From NCBI GenBank assembly GCA_937890525.1, contig CALADI010000008.1, positions 1 to 63,363 of the forward strand: DNA of 63,363 nucleotides. Direction: 5' to 3'. This document shows, piece after piece, positions 31,394 to 41,721 of the stretch (within the stretch, counting starts at the first letter, position 1; every line of letters begins with the position of its first letter). Source of the DNA: an uncultured Clostridia bacterium. GTDB lineage: Bacteria; Bacillota; Clostridia; Oscillospirales; Oscillospiraceae. The position numbers were made by a program, and so were the translations under genes. The notes below the pieces were generated by a model. The model was not told the DNA's origin and did not search any database. It saw only the letters and a list, made by a program, of their open reading frames with translations.

Positions 31394-34300
31394 TTATTCT
31401 GTTATTCCCAGATATTCTTCCATTTGATTCAGATCCAGCCGCAGCAGCTTGGACACACCCTGCTCCTGCATGGTCACACCGTACAGCACATCCGCCAGTT
31501 CCATCGTACCCCGTCGGTGGGTGATGACGATGAACTGGGTCTTTTGGCTGAGATTGTGCAGATAGCTGGCAAACCGCTCTACATTTCGGTCATCCAGCGC
31601 CGCATCGATCTCATCCAGCAGACAGAATGGCGTGGGGCGCACCTTCAAAATAGCGAAATACAGGGCAATCGCTACGAAAGCCTTCTCTCCGCCGGACAGC
31701 AGCGTGATGGTCTTGACCTGCTTTCCCGGCGGCTGCACTCGGATCTCGATGCCGCAGGCCAGCGGTTCCTGAGGGTCCTCAAGGATCAGCTGTCCCTTTC
31801 CTCCGCCGAACATTTCTTCAAATGTTTGGCCGAAATAGGTGTTGATCTTGGCGAATTCCTCCACAAATATGGTGGTCATCTCTTGGGTGATGTCCCGGAT
31901 GATCCCTTCCAGTTCCTTTTTCGAGGTCAGCACATCGTCCCTCTGCTCCGCCAGATAGGTATAGCGCTCGTTGACCCGGGCGTATTCCTCGATGGCACCC
32001 AAATTGGGCGTGCCCAAAGCGGAGATCTTTCGTTTCAGTTCGCTGATGCGCCGGTTGCCGGAAGCCACAGAATCGATCTGCCCCCGCTTTTCCGGAGCCG
32101 TACTGGGGGTCAGTTCATAATTGTCCCACAGCTTGTCGATGATCTGCCGCTCTTCCATGGCGGTGGTCATCTTTTTCTGTTCCAACAGCGCACAGGAACG
32201 CTCCATGTTCAGGATGTCCTTGCTCTTCTCCTGGGCCATCCGCTCTGAGCGAGTCTTGGTCGCTTCGGTCTCTGCCCGGTCGGTGGCGGCCTGCTGAAGC
32301 GTCTGCCGGCTCTGCCGGATCTGCTCCTGTGCCTCCTCCCGGCGCTGATCCAATTCCCGGATCTGCTCCTGAAGGCGCTGGTTATCCGTATCCATGGTCT
32401 CTATCACAGACAGCTTCTGCATCCGGTCCCCTTCCAGCGCCGTCTGAAGCTGGGTCAGATCTTCCACATGTCTCAGCGCCGTGTCACGCTCCGCCGCCAT
32501 GGCTGCGATCCGGGTCTTTATGGCAGTGGTCTGCTCCGTCAATTCCCCGGTGGTCTGGGAGATCTCAGTCTCCTGTCCCTCCAATTCCAAAATCGACTGC
32601 TCCGTCTGGGCAAGCTGCTGGGCGTAGACCTGCAGCTTTGCCTGCTGAGAAGCCAAGCGCTCCCGGTCTGCTTGGAAGCGATCCCGCAGCACCGTTTCTT
32701 CCCGGCGGGCTGTATCATCGGCTTCTTCAATGGCACGCAGGAAGATCTCATGCTGCTTTTCCTGTCCTTGAAGCCGAAGCACCTGATCCTCCGCTTCCCG
32801 CAGCTGATCTCTTGCCGCGGTAAGCTGGAATTCCACCTCGTCAGCACCTCGCTGGGCTTCCCGAAGCTCCTGCTCGCACTTGGTCTTTTGTTCTGTCAGC
32901 ACTTGCTCCTGCCGGTTCAGCTTTTCCAGTTCGTTGGCTCTGGACAACAGACCCGACTCCCGGTTCACGCTGCCGCCGGTCATGGAGCCGCCGGGGTTCA
33001 TGACTTGACCATCCATGGTCACGATCTTGAAGCGGCTGCGGTACTGCTTCGCCATGGCAATGGCATCGTCGATATGCTCGGCGATCACCGTCCTGCCCAA
33101 TAGATTGTCCACAATGGGACGGTATTGGCTCTGGCAGGTCACCAGATCGGACGCAATGCCCACAAAACCACGGCACTTGTCAAGCCCCTGCTCCTGAAGG
33201 GTCCTGCCCTGAATGCCGCTCATAGGCAGGAATGTGGCACGACCGCCGCCGGTGCGCTTGAGGAAGTTGATGGCTGCCTTGCCGTCAGCTTCTGTCTCCA
33301 CCACGATCTGCTGCATAGCGCCCCCGAGGGCGATCTCCATGGCTACCGTATATGCATCATCGGTTCGGATCAGCCGGGAAACCGGCCCGTGGATCCGATG
33401 CAGCGAGCCGCGCTGGGCTTCCTGCATCACCATCCGAACAGACTTCTGATAATTCTCATAATCCCGCTCCATGGCCCGGAACACCTTCAGCTTCGCTTGA
33501 ATCGAATCAAGCTGTGCCGTCATGGTGCGGACCTGCGCGGTCAGTTCATCCCGGCGCTTCAGCCGGGTATTCTGGCGAAGCTGGTAGCCGGAGATGGTGT
33601 TGCGGGCGGCATTTGCTTCTTCCTGCGCCGAACGCAGTGCCTTCCGGCAATCCTCCAGATCCTGCGCCGCCTGCTTCTGCCGGTCATTTCCGCAGCGCAG
33701 ATCCTCTGCCAGTTCCCGGAGCCGCTCATCGGAGGTGCGCATACTCTCCTCCAGTCCCCGGGCATCCGCTTCCCGTCCGGCGATCTCCGCCGTCAGGGCA
33801 GTCTGGCGTCCTCTCAGTTCCAAAAACTGTTTGGTTCTGCCCTGTGCATTGGCGGTGATCCCCGCCAGACGCTCAGACAGCGCCGCCAATTCCTGCTTGC
33901 CCTGTTCCATCTGTTCATCGATCTGATCGATCCGCTGACGGGACTGCTGGATCTGACTGCGGATGCCGCCGCTGCGGTCCTCCTGCCCGGCCAGTTCCTG
34001 CCGGATCCGCGCCACATTGGCGCGGTTGTTCTCCACATTGCCCTGCAAGACGGCGATCTGCCCCTCAAGCTGCTGTGCCGTGGCTTCCAGCATGTTGCTC
34101 TGAACCCGGGCATCATCAAGCTGGGCATCCTTCCGGTGAAGATCCTCGCTCAGTTCCTCTGCCTTGCGGTACAGGGCATCCAGATCGTCATGGGCCTGCT
34201 GCAGCACAAAGGAAGCGCTGGCGTGATCTTCCTCCGCCTTTTTCGCCGCAGCGGACAGCCGATCCAGCGTGTCCAGCCAGACCGCTACCTCAACACCCTG

Positions 34301-34966
34301 CAATTCATCCCGAAGCTGCAAATACTTCTTTGCTTTCTCTGACTGCACCCGCAGAGGTTCCAGCTGCAGCTCCAGCTCAGAGACCTTGTCCCCGATGCGC
34401 AGCAGGTTGTCCTCTGTATGCGCCAGCTTTCGCTCGGTCTCTTCCTTGCGGTGGCGGTATTTGGAGATCCCCGCCGCCTCTTCAAAGATCTCACGGCGGT
34501 CTCCGCTCTTCAGCGACAGGATCTCGTCGATCCTGCCCTGACCGATGTTGGAATAACCCTCTCTGCCCAAGCCCGTATCCATGAACAGCTCGTGGATATC
34601 CTTCAGCCGGGCAGACTGGCGGTTGATATAGAATTCCGAATCCCCGGAGCGGTAATAGCGCCGGGTGACCATCACCTCGTCAGCGTCGTAGGCCAGCGAG
34701 CGATCCGTATTGTCCAGCGTCAGCGTGGCTTCGGCAAAGCCCACCGCGCTGCGCTTCTGGGTACCGCCGAAAATCACATCTTCCATTTTGGCGCCCCGGA
34801 GGGTCTTGGTACTCTGCTCGCCCATCACCCAGAGGATGGCGTCAGATATATTCGATTTACCGGAGCCGTTGGGTCCGACAATGGCGGTGATATCATCGCC
34901 GAAGCGGATCAGCGTCTTATCCGGGAAGGACTTAAAGCCCTGAACCTCCAATGATCTTAAGTACAC
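31394..34966 (-). CDS. smc: Chromosome segregation protein SMC
   Basis: SMC is the condensin ATPase. The 1190-residue protein has the N-terminal Walker A GPNGSGKSNISDA. Two long coiled coils flank a hinge at about residues 510-650 (with IALGGAMQQIVVETE and the Gly-rich NPGGSMTGGS). The C-terminal head has signature LLSGGEKAFVAIALYF and Walker B PFCLLDEIDAALDD. The start is GTG at 34966, six bases after GAGGT. It has its own promoter and is separated from rnc by a terminator. The partner genes scpA and scpB are not in the window. Confidence 0.98.
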   Translation of the reverse strand: MYLRSLEVQGFKSFPDKTLIRFGDDITAIVGPNGSGKSNISDAILWVMGEQSTKTLRGAKMEDVIFGGTQKRSAVGFAEATLTLDNTDRSLAYDADEVMVTRRYYRSGDSEFYINRQSARLKDIHELFMDTGLGREGYSNIGQGRIDEILSLKSGDRREIFEEAAGISKYRHRKEETERKLAHTEDNLLRIGDKVSELELQLEPLRVQSEKAKKYLQLRDELQGVEVAVWLDTLDRLSAAAKKAEEDHASASFVLQQAHDDLDALYRKAEELSEDLHRKDAQLDDARVQSNMLEATAQQLEGQIAVLQGNVENNRANVARIRQELAGQEDRSGGIRSQIQQSRQRIDQIDEQMEQGKQELAALSERLAGITANAQGRTKQFLELRGRQTALTAEIAGREADARGLEESMRTSDERLRELAEDLRCGNDRQKQAAQDLEDCRKALRSAQEEANAARNTISGYQLRQNTRLKRRDELTAQVRTMTAQLDSIQAKLKVFRAMERDYENYQKSVRMVMQEAQRGSLHRIHGPVSRLIRTDDAYTVAMEIALGGAMQQIVVETEADGKAAINFLKRTGGGRATFLPMSGIQGRTLQEQGLDKCRGFVGIASDLVTCQSQYRPIVDNLLGRTVIAEHIDDAIAMAKQYRSRFKIVTMDGQVMNPGGSMTGGSVNRESGLLSRANELEKLNRQEQVLTEQKTKCEQELREAQRGADEVEFQLTAARDQLREAEDQVLRLQGQEKQHEIFLRAIEEADDTARREETVLRDRFQADRERLASQQAKLQVYAQQLAQTEQSILELEGQETEISQTTGELTEQTTAIKTRIAAMAAERDTALRHVEDLTQLQTALEGDRMQKLSVIETMDTDNQRLQEQIRELDQRREEAQEQIRQSRQTLQQAATDRAETEATKTRSERMAQEKSKDILNMERSCALLEQKKMTTAMEERQIIDKLWDNYELTPSTAPEKRGQIDSVASGNRRISELKRKISALGTPNLGAIEEYARVNERYTYLAEQRDDVLTSKKELEGIIRDITQEMTTIFVEEFAKINTYFGQTFEEMFGGGKGQLILEDPQEPLACGIEIRVQPPGKQVKTITLLSGGEKAFVAIALYFAILKVRPTPFCLLDEIDAALDDRNVERFASYLHNLSQKTQFIVITHRRGTMELADVLYGVTMQEQGVSKLLRLDLNQMEEYLGITE

Positions 34967-35000
34967 GGCATAACCTCAAATAACTTTATTGAATTGTTTT

Positions 35001-35029
35001 ATTTTACCAACAAATCGCCGGAATTGCAA
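35001..35029 (-). promoter_or_regulatory. smc promoter
   Basis: Minus-strand -35 TTGCAA (35024-35029) and -10 TAAAAT (35001-35006), spacer 17 bp, in the 126-base gap between rnc and smc. Confidence 0.8.
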
Positions 35030-35051
35030 GAATTTCTTTCCAAAATTCAGA

Positions 35052-35082
35052 AAAAGCACCGTCCCAATGGGACGATGCTTCT
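35052..35082 (-). terminator. Intrinsic terminator of rnc
   Basis: Minus-strand hairpin AAGCATCGTCCC / GGGACGGTGCTT with one G-T type mismatch pair and short loop, followed by TTTTC. It begins about 10 bases after the rnc stop. Confidence 0.8.
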
Positions 35083-35092
35083 TGTTGACGGA

Positions 35093-35773
35093 TCATTCCG
35101 TGAATAATTTCTCCAAAGCGGCATGGGCGGCATCCTGCTCGGCACGCTTCTTGCTGGTGCCCACGCCGCTGCCCACACACACACCGTTCAGGTGTACCTC
35201 CACGCAGAACTGCTTCTCGTGATCCGGGCCAGTCTCCCCGGTGAGGTGGTAGCTCAGGGTCTGGTTCTTTTTCTGCTGTACCCGCTCCTGCAATGCCGTC
35301 TTATAGTCCGCATTGTGGTACTTCACCACGGGAATATCGCTGAGGACAAAACGCTTGACAAATCCCAGCGCCGCCTCATAGCCGCCGTCCAGATAGCAGG
35401 CGGCGATCACCGACTCCACCGCATCGGCAAGGATCGAATTGCGGCTGCGTCCGCCGCCCTGCTCCTCACCGTGGCCCAGCATCAGGTGCTTGCCCAAGTG
35501 GATCTGATTTGCAATCACCGCAAGGCTCTGCTCGCAGACCATATCCGCCCGCATCCTGGTCAGTTCCCCCTCGGGACGATCCGGGAAATTCCGATAAAGA
35601 TGATCTGCCACCATCATGCCCAAGATAGAATCCCCCAGAAACTCCAGCCGCTCATTGCTGCGCAGGCTGTTGTGCCAATGCTCATTGGCGTAGGAGGAGT
35701 GGGTCAGGGCATTCTCCAGAAGGCTCTTATCCCGGAACTGATAGCCCACGGCATTTTCCAATTCACGCATCAT
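35093..35773 (-). CDS. rnc: Ribonuclease III
   Basis: RNase III cleaves double-stranded RNA in rRNA processing and regulation. The 226-residue protein has the catalytic motif NERLEFLGDSILG, the second acidic site in the ADAVESVIAACYLDGG region, and a C-terminal dsRBD (GVGTSKKRAEQDAAHAALEKL). Two adjacent ATGs (35773 and 35770) follow AGGAG by about ten bases; I use the first. The start lies within the end of plsX (11-base overlap). Confidence 0.96.
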   Translation of the reverse strand: MMRELENAVGYQFRDKSLLENALTHSSYANEHWHNSLRSNERLEFLGDSILGMMVADHLYRNFPDRPEGELTRMRADMVCEQSLAVIANQIHLGKHLMLGHGEEQGGGRSRNSILADAVESVIAACYLDGGYEAALGFVKRFVLSDIPVVKYHNADYKTALQERVQQKKNQTLSYHLTGETGPDHEKQFCVEVHLNGVCVGSGVGTSKKRAEQDAAHAALEKLFTE

Positions 35774-36806
35774 GACTTTCGCTCTCCTTGACTGCCGCCG
35801 TCTGCTTGAGCATCTGCTCCAGCTCCGGGGCAAAATCATGCTCCACGGCGGCTACCGCCTGACCAACCGCATTGAAAAATGCCAGCCGATCCGACGAACC
35901 GTGGGCCTTGATCACCGGCTTGCGGATACCAAGAAACTGAGTGCCTCCGATCTGCCGGTAGTCCAGCAGGTTCATCATGTCACGCAGTCCCTTCTTGCAC
36001 AGCACCGCACCCAGCATGGAAAACGCATTGGCCTTGAACATCCGCTTCACCATGGAGCCCATGAACATACCTGTGCCCTCGATGGCCTTCAGCAGCACAT
36101 TGCCGGAGAATCCGTCGCAGACCACCACATCCACAGCCCCCAAGGGTACATCTCTTGCCTCCACATTGCCTACAAAGTGGATCGCGCCCTGATCCCCCGC
36201 CTGCTTCAGCAGTTGGTATGCCGCAAGCTGCAAGGGCGTGCCCTTAGAATCCTCTGCGCCAATGTTCAGCAGACCCACCTTGGGCTGAGGCACGCCGAGC
36301 ACCTGCTTGGCATACAGCGAGCCCACCAGCGCAAACTGCATGAGAAATTCCGGGGTGCACTCGGCATTGGCGCCGCAGTCCACAATGATGGTCTTGCCCC
36401 CGGCTTTGTTGGGGATGGCAGGCGCCATCGCCGCCCGGCGGATCCCCTTGACCCGCTTGACCACCAGTGTGGCCGCCGTCAACAGCGCACCGGTAGATCC
36501 GGCAGAGACGAAAGCATCACCCTGACCGTCTGCCAGCGCCTTCAGACCCACCACCATGGACGAGCCCTTTCTCTTGTGCAGCACCGTGGCGGGATCGTCG
36601 TGCATATCCACCACATCGTCGGCATTGGCCACCTCCACACCGGCGGGAAGATCCTGATAGCCGTGCTTCTTCAGCACCTCCAGGATCTGCTCCCCGTGAC
36701 CCACCAGAGTCACTTGGGTGTTGAACGCCTTCACCGCATCCAGCGCACCTAAGACCGCCGCTTCGGGGGCATGGTCGCCGCCCATTGCGTCAAGTATAAT
36801 CTTCAT
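35763..36806 (-). CDS. plsX: Phosphate acyltransferase PlsX
   Basis: PlsX converts acyl-ACP to acyl-phosphate for phospholipid synthesis. The 347-residue protein starts IILDAMGGDHAPEAAVLGA and contains VSAGSTGALLTAA, DCGANAECTPEFLMQFA and VVCDGFSGNVLLKAIEG, all diagnostic. In Bacillus plsX is followed by fabD-fabG-acpP before rnc; here those genes are absent and rnc overlaps it directly. Confidence 0.97.
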   Translation of the reverse strand: MKIILDAMGGDHAPEAAVLGALDAVKAFNTQVTLVGHGEQILEVLKKHGYQDLPAGVEVANADDVVDMHDDPATVLHKRKGSSMVVGLKALADGQGDAFVSAGSTGALLTAATLVVKRVKGIRRAAMAPAIPNKAGGKTIIVDCGANAECTPEFLMQFALVGSLYAKQVLGVPQPKVGLLNIGAEDSKGTPLQLAAYQLLKQAGDQGAIHFVGNVEARDVPLGAVDVVVCDGFSGNVLLKAIEGTGMFMGSMVKRMFKANAFSMLGAVLCKKGLRDMMNLLDYRQIGGTQFLGIRKPVIKAHGSSDRLAFFNAVGQAVAAVEHDFAPELEQMLKQTAAVKESESHDA

Positions 36807-36824
36807 ATCACACCTCTTTCTGTC

Positions 36825-38132
36825 TCAAATCCCCTGTTTCACCAGTTCGTCAATGATCTCCAAGCTCCGCTGAGAGATGGCAAGATTCTTCTCTGCCTTC
36901 TTGCGGATCCGCTTCTCCAACGGGGCAATGATGCTGAAGTTCACATTCATGGGCTGGAAATCCGTGATCCGTTCATCGCTGATATACAGCCCCAGCGCAC
37001 CGACGGCCGTCTCTTTGGGGAAGCACACCGGCTCCTTGCTCTGCACCTTTGCGGCCATAGCCACCGCCGCAAGGAACCCGGAAGCAGCAGATTCCACATA
37101 GCCCTCTACCCCGGTCATCTGCCCGGCAAAAGCCACCAAGGGGTTTCGCCGGTCGGCATAGAACCGATCCAGCAGCTTGGGCGAGCAAAGGAAGGTATTG
37201 CGGTGCATCACGCCATAGCGGACATACTCGGCATTGTGAAGGGCGGGGATCATAGAGAACACCCGCTTCTGCTCCCCGAATTTCAAATGGGTCTGGAAGC
37301 CCACCAGATTGTAGACACTCTTGGCCGCATTGTCCTGACGAAGCTGAACCACCGCATAGGGCTCCTTCCCCGTCTTGGGATCCACCAGCCCCACCGGCTT
37401 CAGCGGGCCATAGCGCAGGGTATCAAAGCCACGGCGTGCCATGACCTCCACCGGCATACAGCCTTCAAACACATTCTTATCCTCAAAGCCGTGGACCTCC
37501 GCTTCCTCGGCGGTGGTCAGCTCCCGGATGAATGCTTCATATTCCTCTTTGTTCATGGCGCAGTTGACATAATCTGCGTTCCCTCTGTCATACCGGGACT
37601 GCCACCACGCAAGCTCCATGTCCACGCTCTCTGCCGTGACCAGAGGTGCCGCCGCATCGAAAAAGTGCAGATACTCGGTCTGTCCGAAGTATTCGGCAAT
37701 GGCATCGCTCATGGCGTCGCTGGTCAGCGGCCCGGTTGCCACGATCACAGGACCTTCGGGGATGCGGGTCATCTCCTCATGGCGCACCGTCACATTGGGG
37801 TGGCTGCTCAGTTCCCGGGTCACCATGGCAGAAAAGCCCTGACGATCCACCGCCAGCGCACCGCCGGCCTCCACCCGGGTCGCCTCGGCGCACCGCAGGA
37901 TCAGACTGTCCATCCGGCGCAGTTCTTCTTTCAGCAGTCCCACCGCATTTTCCAACCGGTCTCCCCGCAGGGAATTGGAACAGACCAGCTCAGCAAAATC
38001 TGCCGTGTGATGGGCTGGCGTCGTGCGCTCCGGGCGCATCTCGATCAGATCCACCGAGATCCCCCGCTGGGCAAGCTGCCACGCTGCTTCGGATCCGGCC
38101 AGACCGGCGCCGATTACCGTCACCTTATTCAT
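36825..38132 (-). CDS. trmFO: Folate-dependent tRNA U54 methyltransferase TrmFO
   Basis: TrmFO makes m5U54 in the tRNA T loop using methylene-THF and FADH2. The 435-residue flavoprotein has the N-terminal dinucleotide fold VTVIGAGLAGSEAAWQLA, followed by IEMRPERTTPAHHT and ELVCSNSLRGD. The C-terminal region has NVNFSIIAPL. Its ATG overlaps the topA stop by four bases. Confidence 0.97.
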   Translation of the reverse strand: MNKVTVIGAGLAGSEAAWQLAQRGISVDLIEMRPERTTPAHHTADFAELVCSNSLRGDRLENAVGLLKEELRRMDSLILRCAEATRVEAGGALAVDRQGFSAMVTRELSSHPNVTVRHEEMTRIPEGPVIVATGPLTSDAMSDAIAEYFGQTEYLHFFDAAAPLVTAESVDMELAWWQSRYDRGNADYVNCAMNKEEYEAFIRELTTAEEAEVHGFEDKNVFEGCMPVEVMARRGFDTLRYGPLKPVGLVDPKTGKEPYAVVQLRQDNAAKSVYNLVGFQTHLKFGEQKRVFSMIPALHNAEYVRYGVMHRNTFLCSPKLLDRFYADRRNPLVAFAGQMTGVEGYVESAASGFLAAVAMAAKVQSKEPVCFPKETAVGALGLYISDERITDFQPMNVNFSIIAPLEKRIRKKAEKNLAISQRSLEIIDELVKQGI

Positions 38133-40411
38133 GCGTCAGTCTCCTTTTTTGTGGATTTTGCGGCAGCGGTTTTCTTCTTGGATGCAGGCTTCTTTGCCGC
38201 CGTCTTTTTCTTTGCACCGGTTTTCTTGGTGGTCTTTTTCTCTTCCTGCTCCGCAGGGATCTCCTCCACCACCGCAGTCTCCGGGTCGCCGTGCTCCGTG
38301 GTCACCTTCCGGCGGTAGCCGCGCTGATCCTCCGGCAGGAAATTCTTGCAATTCTCGTTGATGCAGAAGGGCTTCATCCTTCCCTTGCCGGATTTCTTGA
38401 ACAGGGTCTGACCGCACTCCGGGCAGTCCTCTGCCGTGGGCACATCCCAACTCATGAAACCGCACTCCGCACCACGCTCGCAGGCATAGTAGGCAAAGCC
38501 CCGCTTGGACTTGCGCTTGAGCATGCCGCTGCCGCACTTGGGGCACCGGCCCGGCATTTTCTCCACAATGGGCTTGGTGAACCGACAGTCCGGGAAACCG
38601 GGGCAGGCCAAGAACCGCCCGAACCGACCGCTCTTGATGACCAGATTCCTGCCGCACAGTTCGCAGATCTCGTCGGTCTCCTCCTCGGGAACCTTCAAGC
38701 GCACGCCTTCCAGCGCCGCTTCGGCATCCTCCATCTCCTTGTGGAACTGGGCATAGAAATCGGCAAGGAGCTGCTTCCAGTCCTGCTTGCCCTCCTCCAC
38801 CTCATCCAACTGGCGCTCCATGTTGGCGGTGAATTCCACATCGATCACATCGTTGAACCGCTCCATCATCAGCCCGGTGACCACCTCGCCCAAGGGGGTG
38901 GGTTCCAGACGCTTTTCCTTCTTCACCACATATTCCCGATCAAGAATGGTGGACACGATGGAAGCATAGGTAGAGGGGCGTCCCACACCCTTTTCCTCCA
39001 TGGCCTTGACCAATGATGCTTCGGTATACCGGGCAGGAGGCTGGGTGAAGTGCTGCTCCTTCTTCTTGTCTGTGGCTTCCGCCCGATCTCCCTGTACCAG
39101 GTCCGGCAGCGGAGAACCCACTGCTTCGCTCTCCTCGTCCTTGCCCTCCTCGTACACGGCGATAAATCCGGCAAAACGAAGGCTCTGGTGGCTGGAGCGG
39201 AAGGTATGCCCGCCGCACTCGGTATCGATGGACACGGTGTCATACACCGCATTTGCCATCTGGCTGGCAAGGAATCTGCTCCAAATCAGCTTATACAGCT
39301 TGTACTGCTCCTTGGTCAGAGATCCTTGGATCTTCTCCGGATCCAGCTCCACATGGGTAGGGCGGATGGCTTCGTGGGCGTCCTGTGCATTGGACTTGGT
39401 CTTAAAGGTGTGGAAGGATCCATAATAGTAATCCTGTCCGTAACGAACCTTGATAAAATCCCGGGCAGCGGCCATGGCTTCGTCGGAAAGCCGCAGCGAG
39501 TCGGTACGCATATAGGTGATCAGACCCAGCGTGCCCTCGCCCTCAACATCTACGCCTTCATAGAGCTGCTGGGCAATGGCCATGGTGCGCTTGGGGGTCA
39601 TATTCAGCTTCCGGGATGCCTCCTGCTGTAGGGTAGAGGTGGTAAAGGGAGGCGCTGCGGTACGCTTCTTCTCCGCCTTACGCACCCCGGTGACGGTAAA
39701 CTCCTTCCCATCGATGTCCGAAAGGACTGCGTCTACCTGCTGCTCATTTTCCAGTTCCTGCTTCTTGGGGCTTCCATAATACTTGGCTGCAAAGCTGCCG
39801 GGCTTACCAAGGCGGTTCAGCTTAACTTCCAGCGACCAGTATTCCTTGGGCACAAAGGCCCGGATCTCATTTTCCCGATCCACCACAAGGCGGGTAGCAA
39901 CACTCTGGACTCTGCCGGCGCTGAGACCCCGGCGGATCTTCTTCCACAGCAGCGGGGAAAGCTGATAGCCCACGATCCGATCCAGCACCCGTCTTGCCTG
40001 CTGGGCATCCACCAGATCCATATCGATCTCCCGGGGATGGGCCACTGCCTCCTGCACCACCCGCTGGGTGATCTCATTAAAGGTGACACGATGCGCCTTT
40101 TCCTCCGGCAGCTTCAGCAGTTCCTTCAGATGCCAAGAGATGGCTTCTCCCTCACGGTCCGGGTCAGTTGCAAGGTAGACCGTGTCTACCTGCTTGGCCG
40201 AATCCTTCAGATCGGAAATGATGCTTTCTTTTCCCTTCACCGGGATATATCTGGGTTCAAAAGTCTCCAGATCCACACCCATGACGCTTTTGGGCAGATC
40301 CCGTAGGTGTCCCATGCTCGCCTTGACGATATAGTCAGGCCCCAGATATTTGCCGATGGTCTTCGCCTTGGACGGAGACTCAACGATTACCAGATTGCTT
40401 GCTTTAGCCAT
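38129..40411 (-). CDS. topA: DNA topoisomerase I
   Basis: TopA relaxes negative supercoils. The 760-residue type IA enzyme has the TOPRIM start LVIVESPSKAKTIGKYLG, acidic DPDREGEAI and the active-site tyrosine in GLITYMRTDS. The C-terminus has several zinc ribbons (CELCG...CPGFPDC, CPKCG...CERGAEC, CPECG...CINENC). A final tail of about 45 residues is rich in Lys, Ala and Thr and resembles histone H1-like DNA-binding tails. The ATG at 40411 follows GGAGG; upstream codons have no support. It follows dprA by 19 bases. Confidence 0.97.
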   Translation of the reverse strand: MAKASNLVIVESPSKAKTIGKYLGPDYIVKASMGHLRDLPKSVMGVDLETFEPRYIPVKGKESIISDLKDSAKQVDTVYLATDPDREGEAISWHLKELLKLPEEKAHRVTFNEITQRVVQEAVAHPREIDMDLVDAQQARRVLDRIVGYQLSPLLWKKIRRGLSAGRVQSVATRLVVDRENEIRAFVPKEYWSLEVKLNRLGKPGSFAAKYYGSPKKQELENEQQVDAVLSDIDGKEFTVTGVRKAEKKRTAAPPFTTSTLQQEASRKLNMTPKRTMAIAQQLYEGVDVEGEGTLGLITYMRTDSLRLSDEAMAAARDFIKVRYGQDYYYGSFHTFKTKSNAQDAHEAIRPTHVELDPEKIQGSLTKEQYKLYKLIWSRFLASQMANAVYDTVSIDTECGGHTFRSSHQSLRFAGFIAVYEEGKDEESEAVGSPLPDLVQGDRAEATDKKKEQHFTQPPARYTEASLVKAMEEKGVGRPSTYASIVSTILDREYVVKKEKRLEPTPLGEVVTGLMMERFNDVIDVEFTANMERQLDEVEEGKQDWKQLLADFYAQFHKEMEDAEAALEGVRLKVPEEETDEICELCGRNLVIKSGRFGRFLACPGFPDCRFTKPIVEKMPGRCPKCGSGMLKRKSKRGFAYYACERGAECGFMSWDVPTAEDCPECGQTLFKKSGKGRMKPFCINENCKNFLPEDQRGYRRKVTTEHGDPETAVVEEIPAEQEEKKTTKKTGAKKKTAAKKPASKKKTAAAKSTKKETDA

Positions 40412-40430
40412 GGATTTCCTCCAATATTTA

Positions 40431-41699
40431 TCAGTTTTCCCCGGACAGTTCCACAAATCTTCCGGGAAGGCGGCGCACGATCCCCTTTACCTCCAATAAA
40501 GTCAGGCTCGCAAGGATCGCCCCCGCCGGCAGATCCGATCCGTCGATCAGATCATCTACCAGCATTCTGCCCCGGCTGAGCTGCTCTACGATGGATCTTT
40601 CATCCGGGGTCAAGGATTTTTCTCTCTGTATTAGGTCAATATACGGCTCTTGCGCCGGATTGTCAATGTCTTTTTGGGGAATTGGCGGGTTTTCTTCTTT
40701 GGCGCGTTTGGGTCTGCGGGGTTTCTGCGCCACTTTCGCCGTCGGTTTTTCCCGTCTTTCATGGGCAGCCTTCACCTCGTCCGGGTAGACTTGCAGCATT
40801 GCTCCCTCCCCCGCCGGATGCAGCTTCTCCGGGAACAAATATCGATATTCCCCCACCACATCCCATCCGCAGGATACTGCGATGGCACCGTCCCGAAGCA
40901 GCCCGTTGCTGCCTGCTCCGGTGTCCACATCGATGTTGGAGGGCACGACGAACACATCTCTGCCCTGATCGGCGGCATGGCGGGCGGTGATCAGAGCGCC
41001 GCTGCCCTTGGGCGCTTCCACTACCAGCACACCACAGCTCAGTCCGCTGATGATCCGGTTGCGTCTGGGGAAATGATAGCCCACCGGCGGCGTCCCCGGA
41101 GGATACTCCGTCAAGATGCAGCCGTAGCGCTCCAGGTCCGCATACAGTCCTCTGCCGGACGCAGGATACACCACATCCGCACCGCAGCCCAGCACCCCCA
41201 CCACGCAGGCACCTGCCGTCAGTGCCCCGGACATGGCCATGGAGTCGATGCCGAATGCCGCCCCGGAGACCACTGATCCGCCGCAGGCGCCGATCTGGTA
41301 GCCCAGCCGCTTGGCGATGCCCAAGCCGTAGGCCGATGCCTTTCTGGTGCCCACCACACCGATCAGCGCCTCCCGGTCAAAATCCGGCAGATTTCCCTTG
41401 TAATAAAGCACCAGAGGTGGATCCGGTATATTTTTCAGCCGCTCAGGATAGGCCGCATCCTGCCATGTGAGAAGACGGATGTTCTTCTCAAGGCAGCGAT
41501 CCAGAATTTCCTGCGCGCCTGAAAGATCTTTATTGCTCAGGCTTTGCATTCCCTCTTCGGTCAGACCCTCGGTCTGTTCCAGTTCGCCCCGGGCGGCAAA
41601 GTAGATCCGCTCCGGGTCTGAAAACCGGGAAAGAAGCGTCATTTTCACATAGTCCGACACACAGCCGCATTGCGCCAGCCAGACCCAATGGATCAGCAT
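40431..41699 (-). CDS. dprA: DNA-processing protein DprA
   Basis: DprA loads RecA on incoming single-stranded DNA during transformation. The 422-residue protein has the Rossmann-like core with GVVGTRKASAYG, SGAAFGIDSMAMSGAL and FPRRNRIISGLSCGVLVVEA. A linker rich in Lys/Pro and a C-terminal winged-helix domain (DERSIVEQLSRGRMLVDDLI) follow. comFC at 56.3 kb is another competence-type gene in this window; whether the organism is transformable is unknown. Confidence 0.95.
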   Translation of the reverse strand: MLIHWVWLAQCGCVSDYVKMTLLSRFSDPERIYFAARGELEQTEGLTEEGMQSLSNKDLSGAQEILDRCLEKNIRLLTWQDAAYPERLKNIPDPPLVLYYKGNLPDFDREALIGVVGTRKASAYGLGIAKRLGYQIGACGGSVVSGAAFGIDSMAMSGALTAGACVVGVLGCGADVVYPASGRGLYADLERYGCILTEYPPGTPPVGYHFPRRNRIISGLSCGVLVVEAPKGSGALITARHAADQGRDVFVVPSNIDVDTGAGSNGLLRDGAIAVSCGWDVVGEYRYLFPEKLHPAGEGAMLQVYPDEVKAAHERREKPTAKVAQKPRRPKRAKEENPPIPQKDIDNPAQEPYIDLIQREKSLTPDERSIVEQLSRGRMLVDDLIDGSDLPAGAILASLTLLEVKGIVRRLPGRFVELSGEN

Positions 41700-41721
41700 A
41701 TCTCTCTACCCCCCGTTGTGT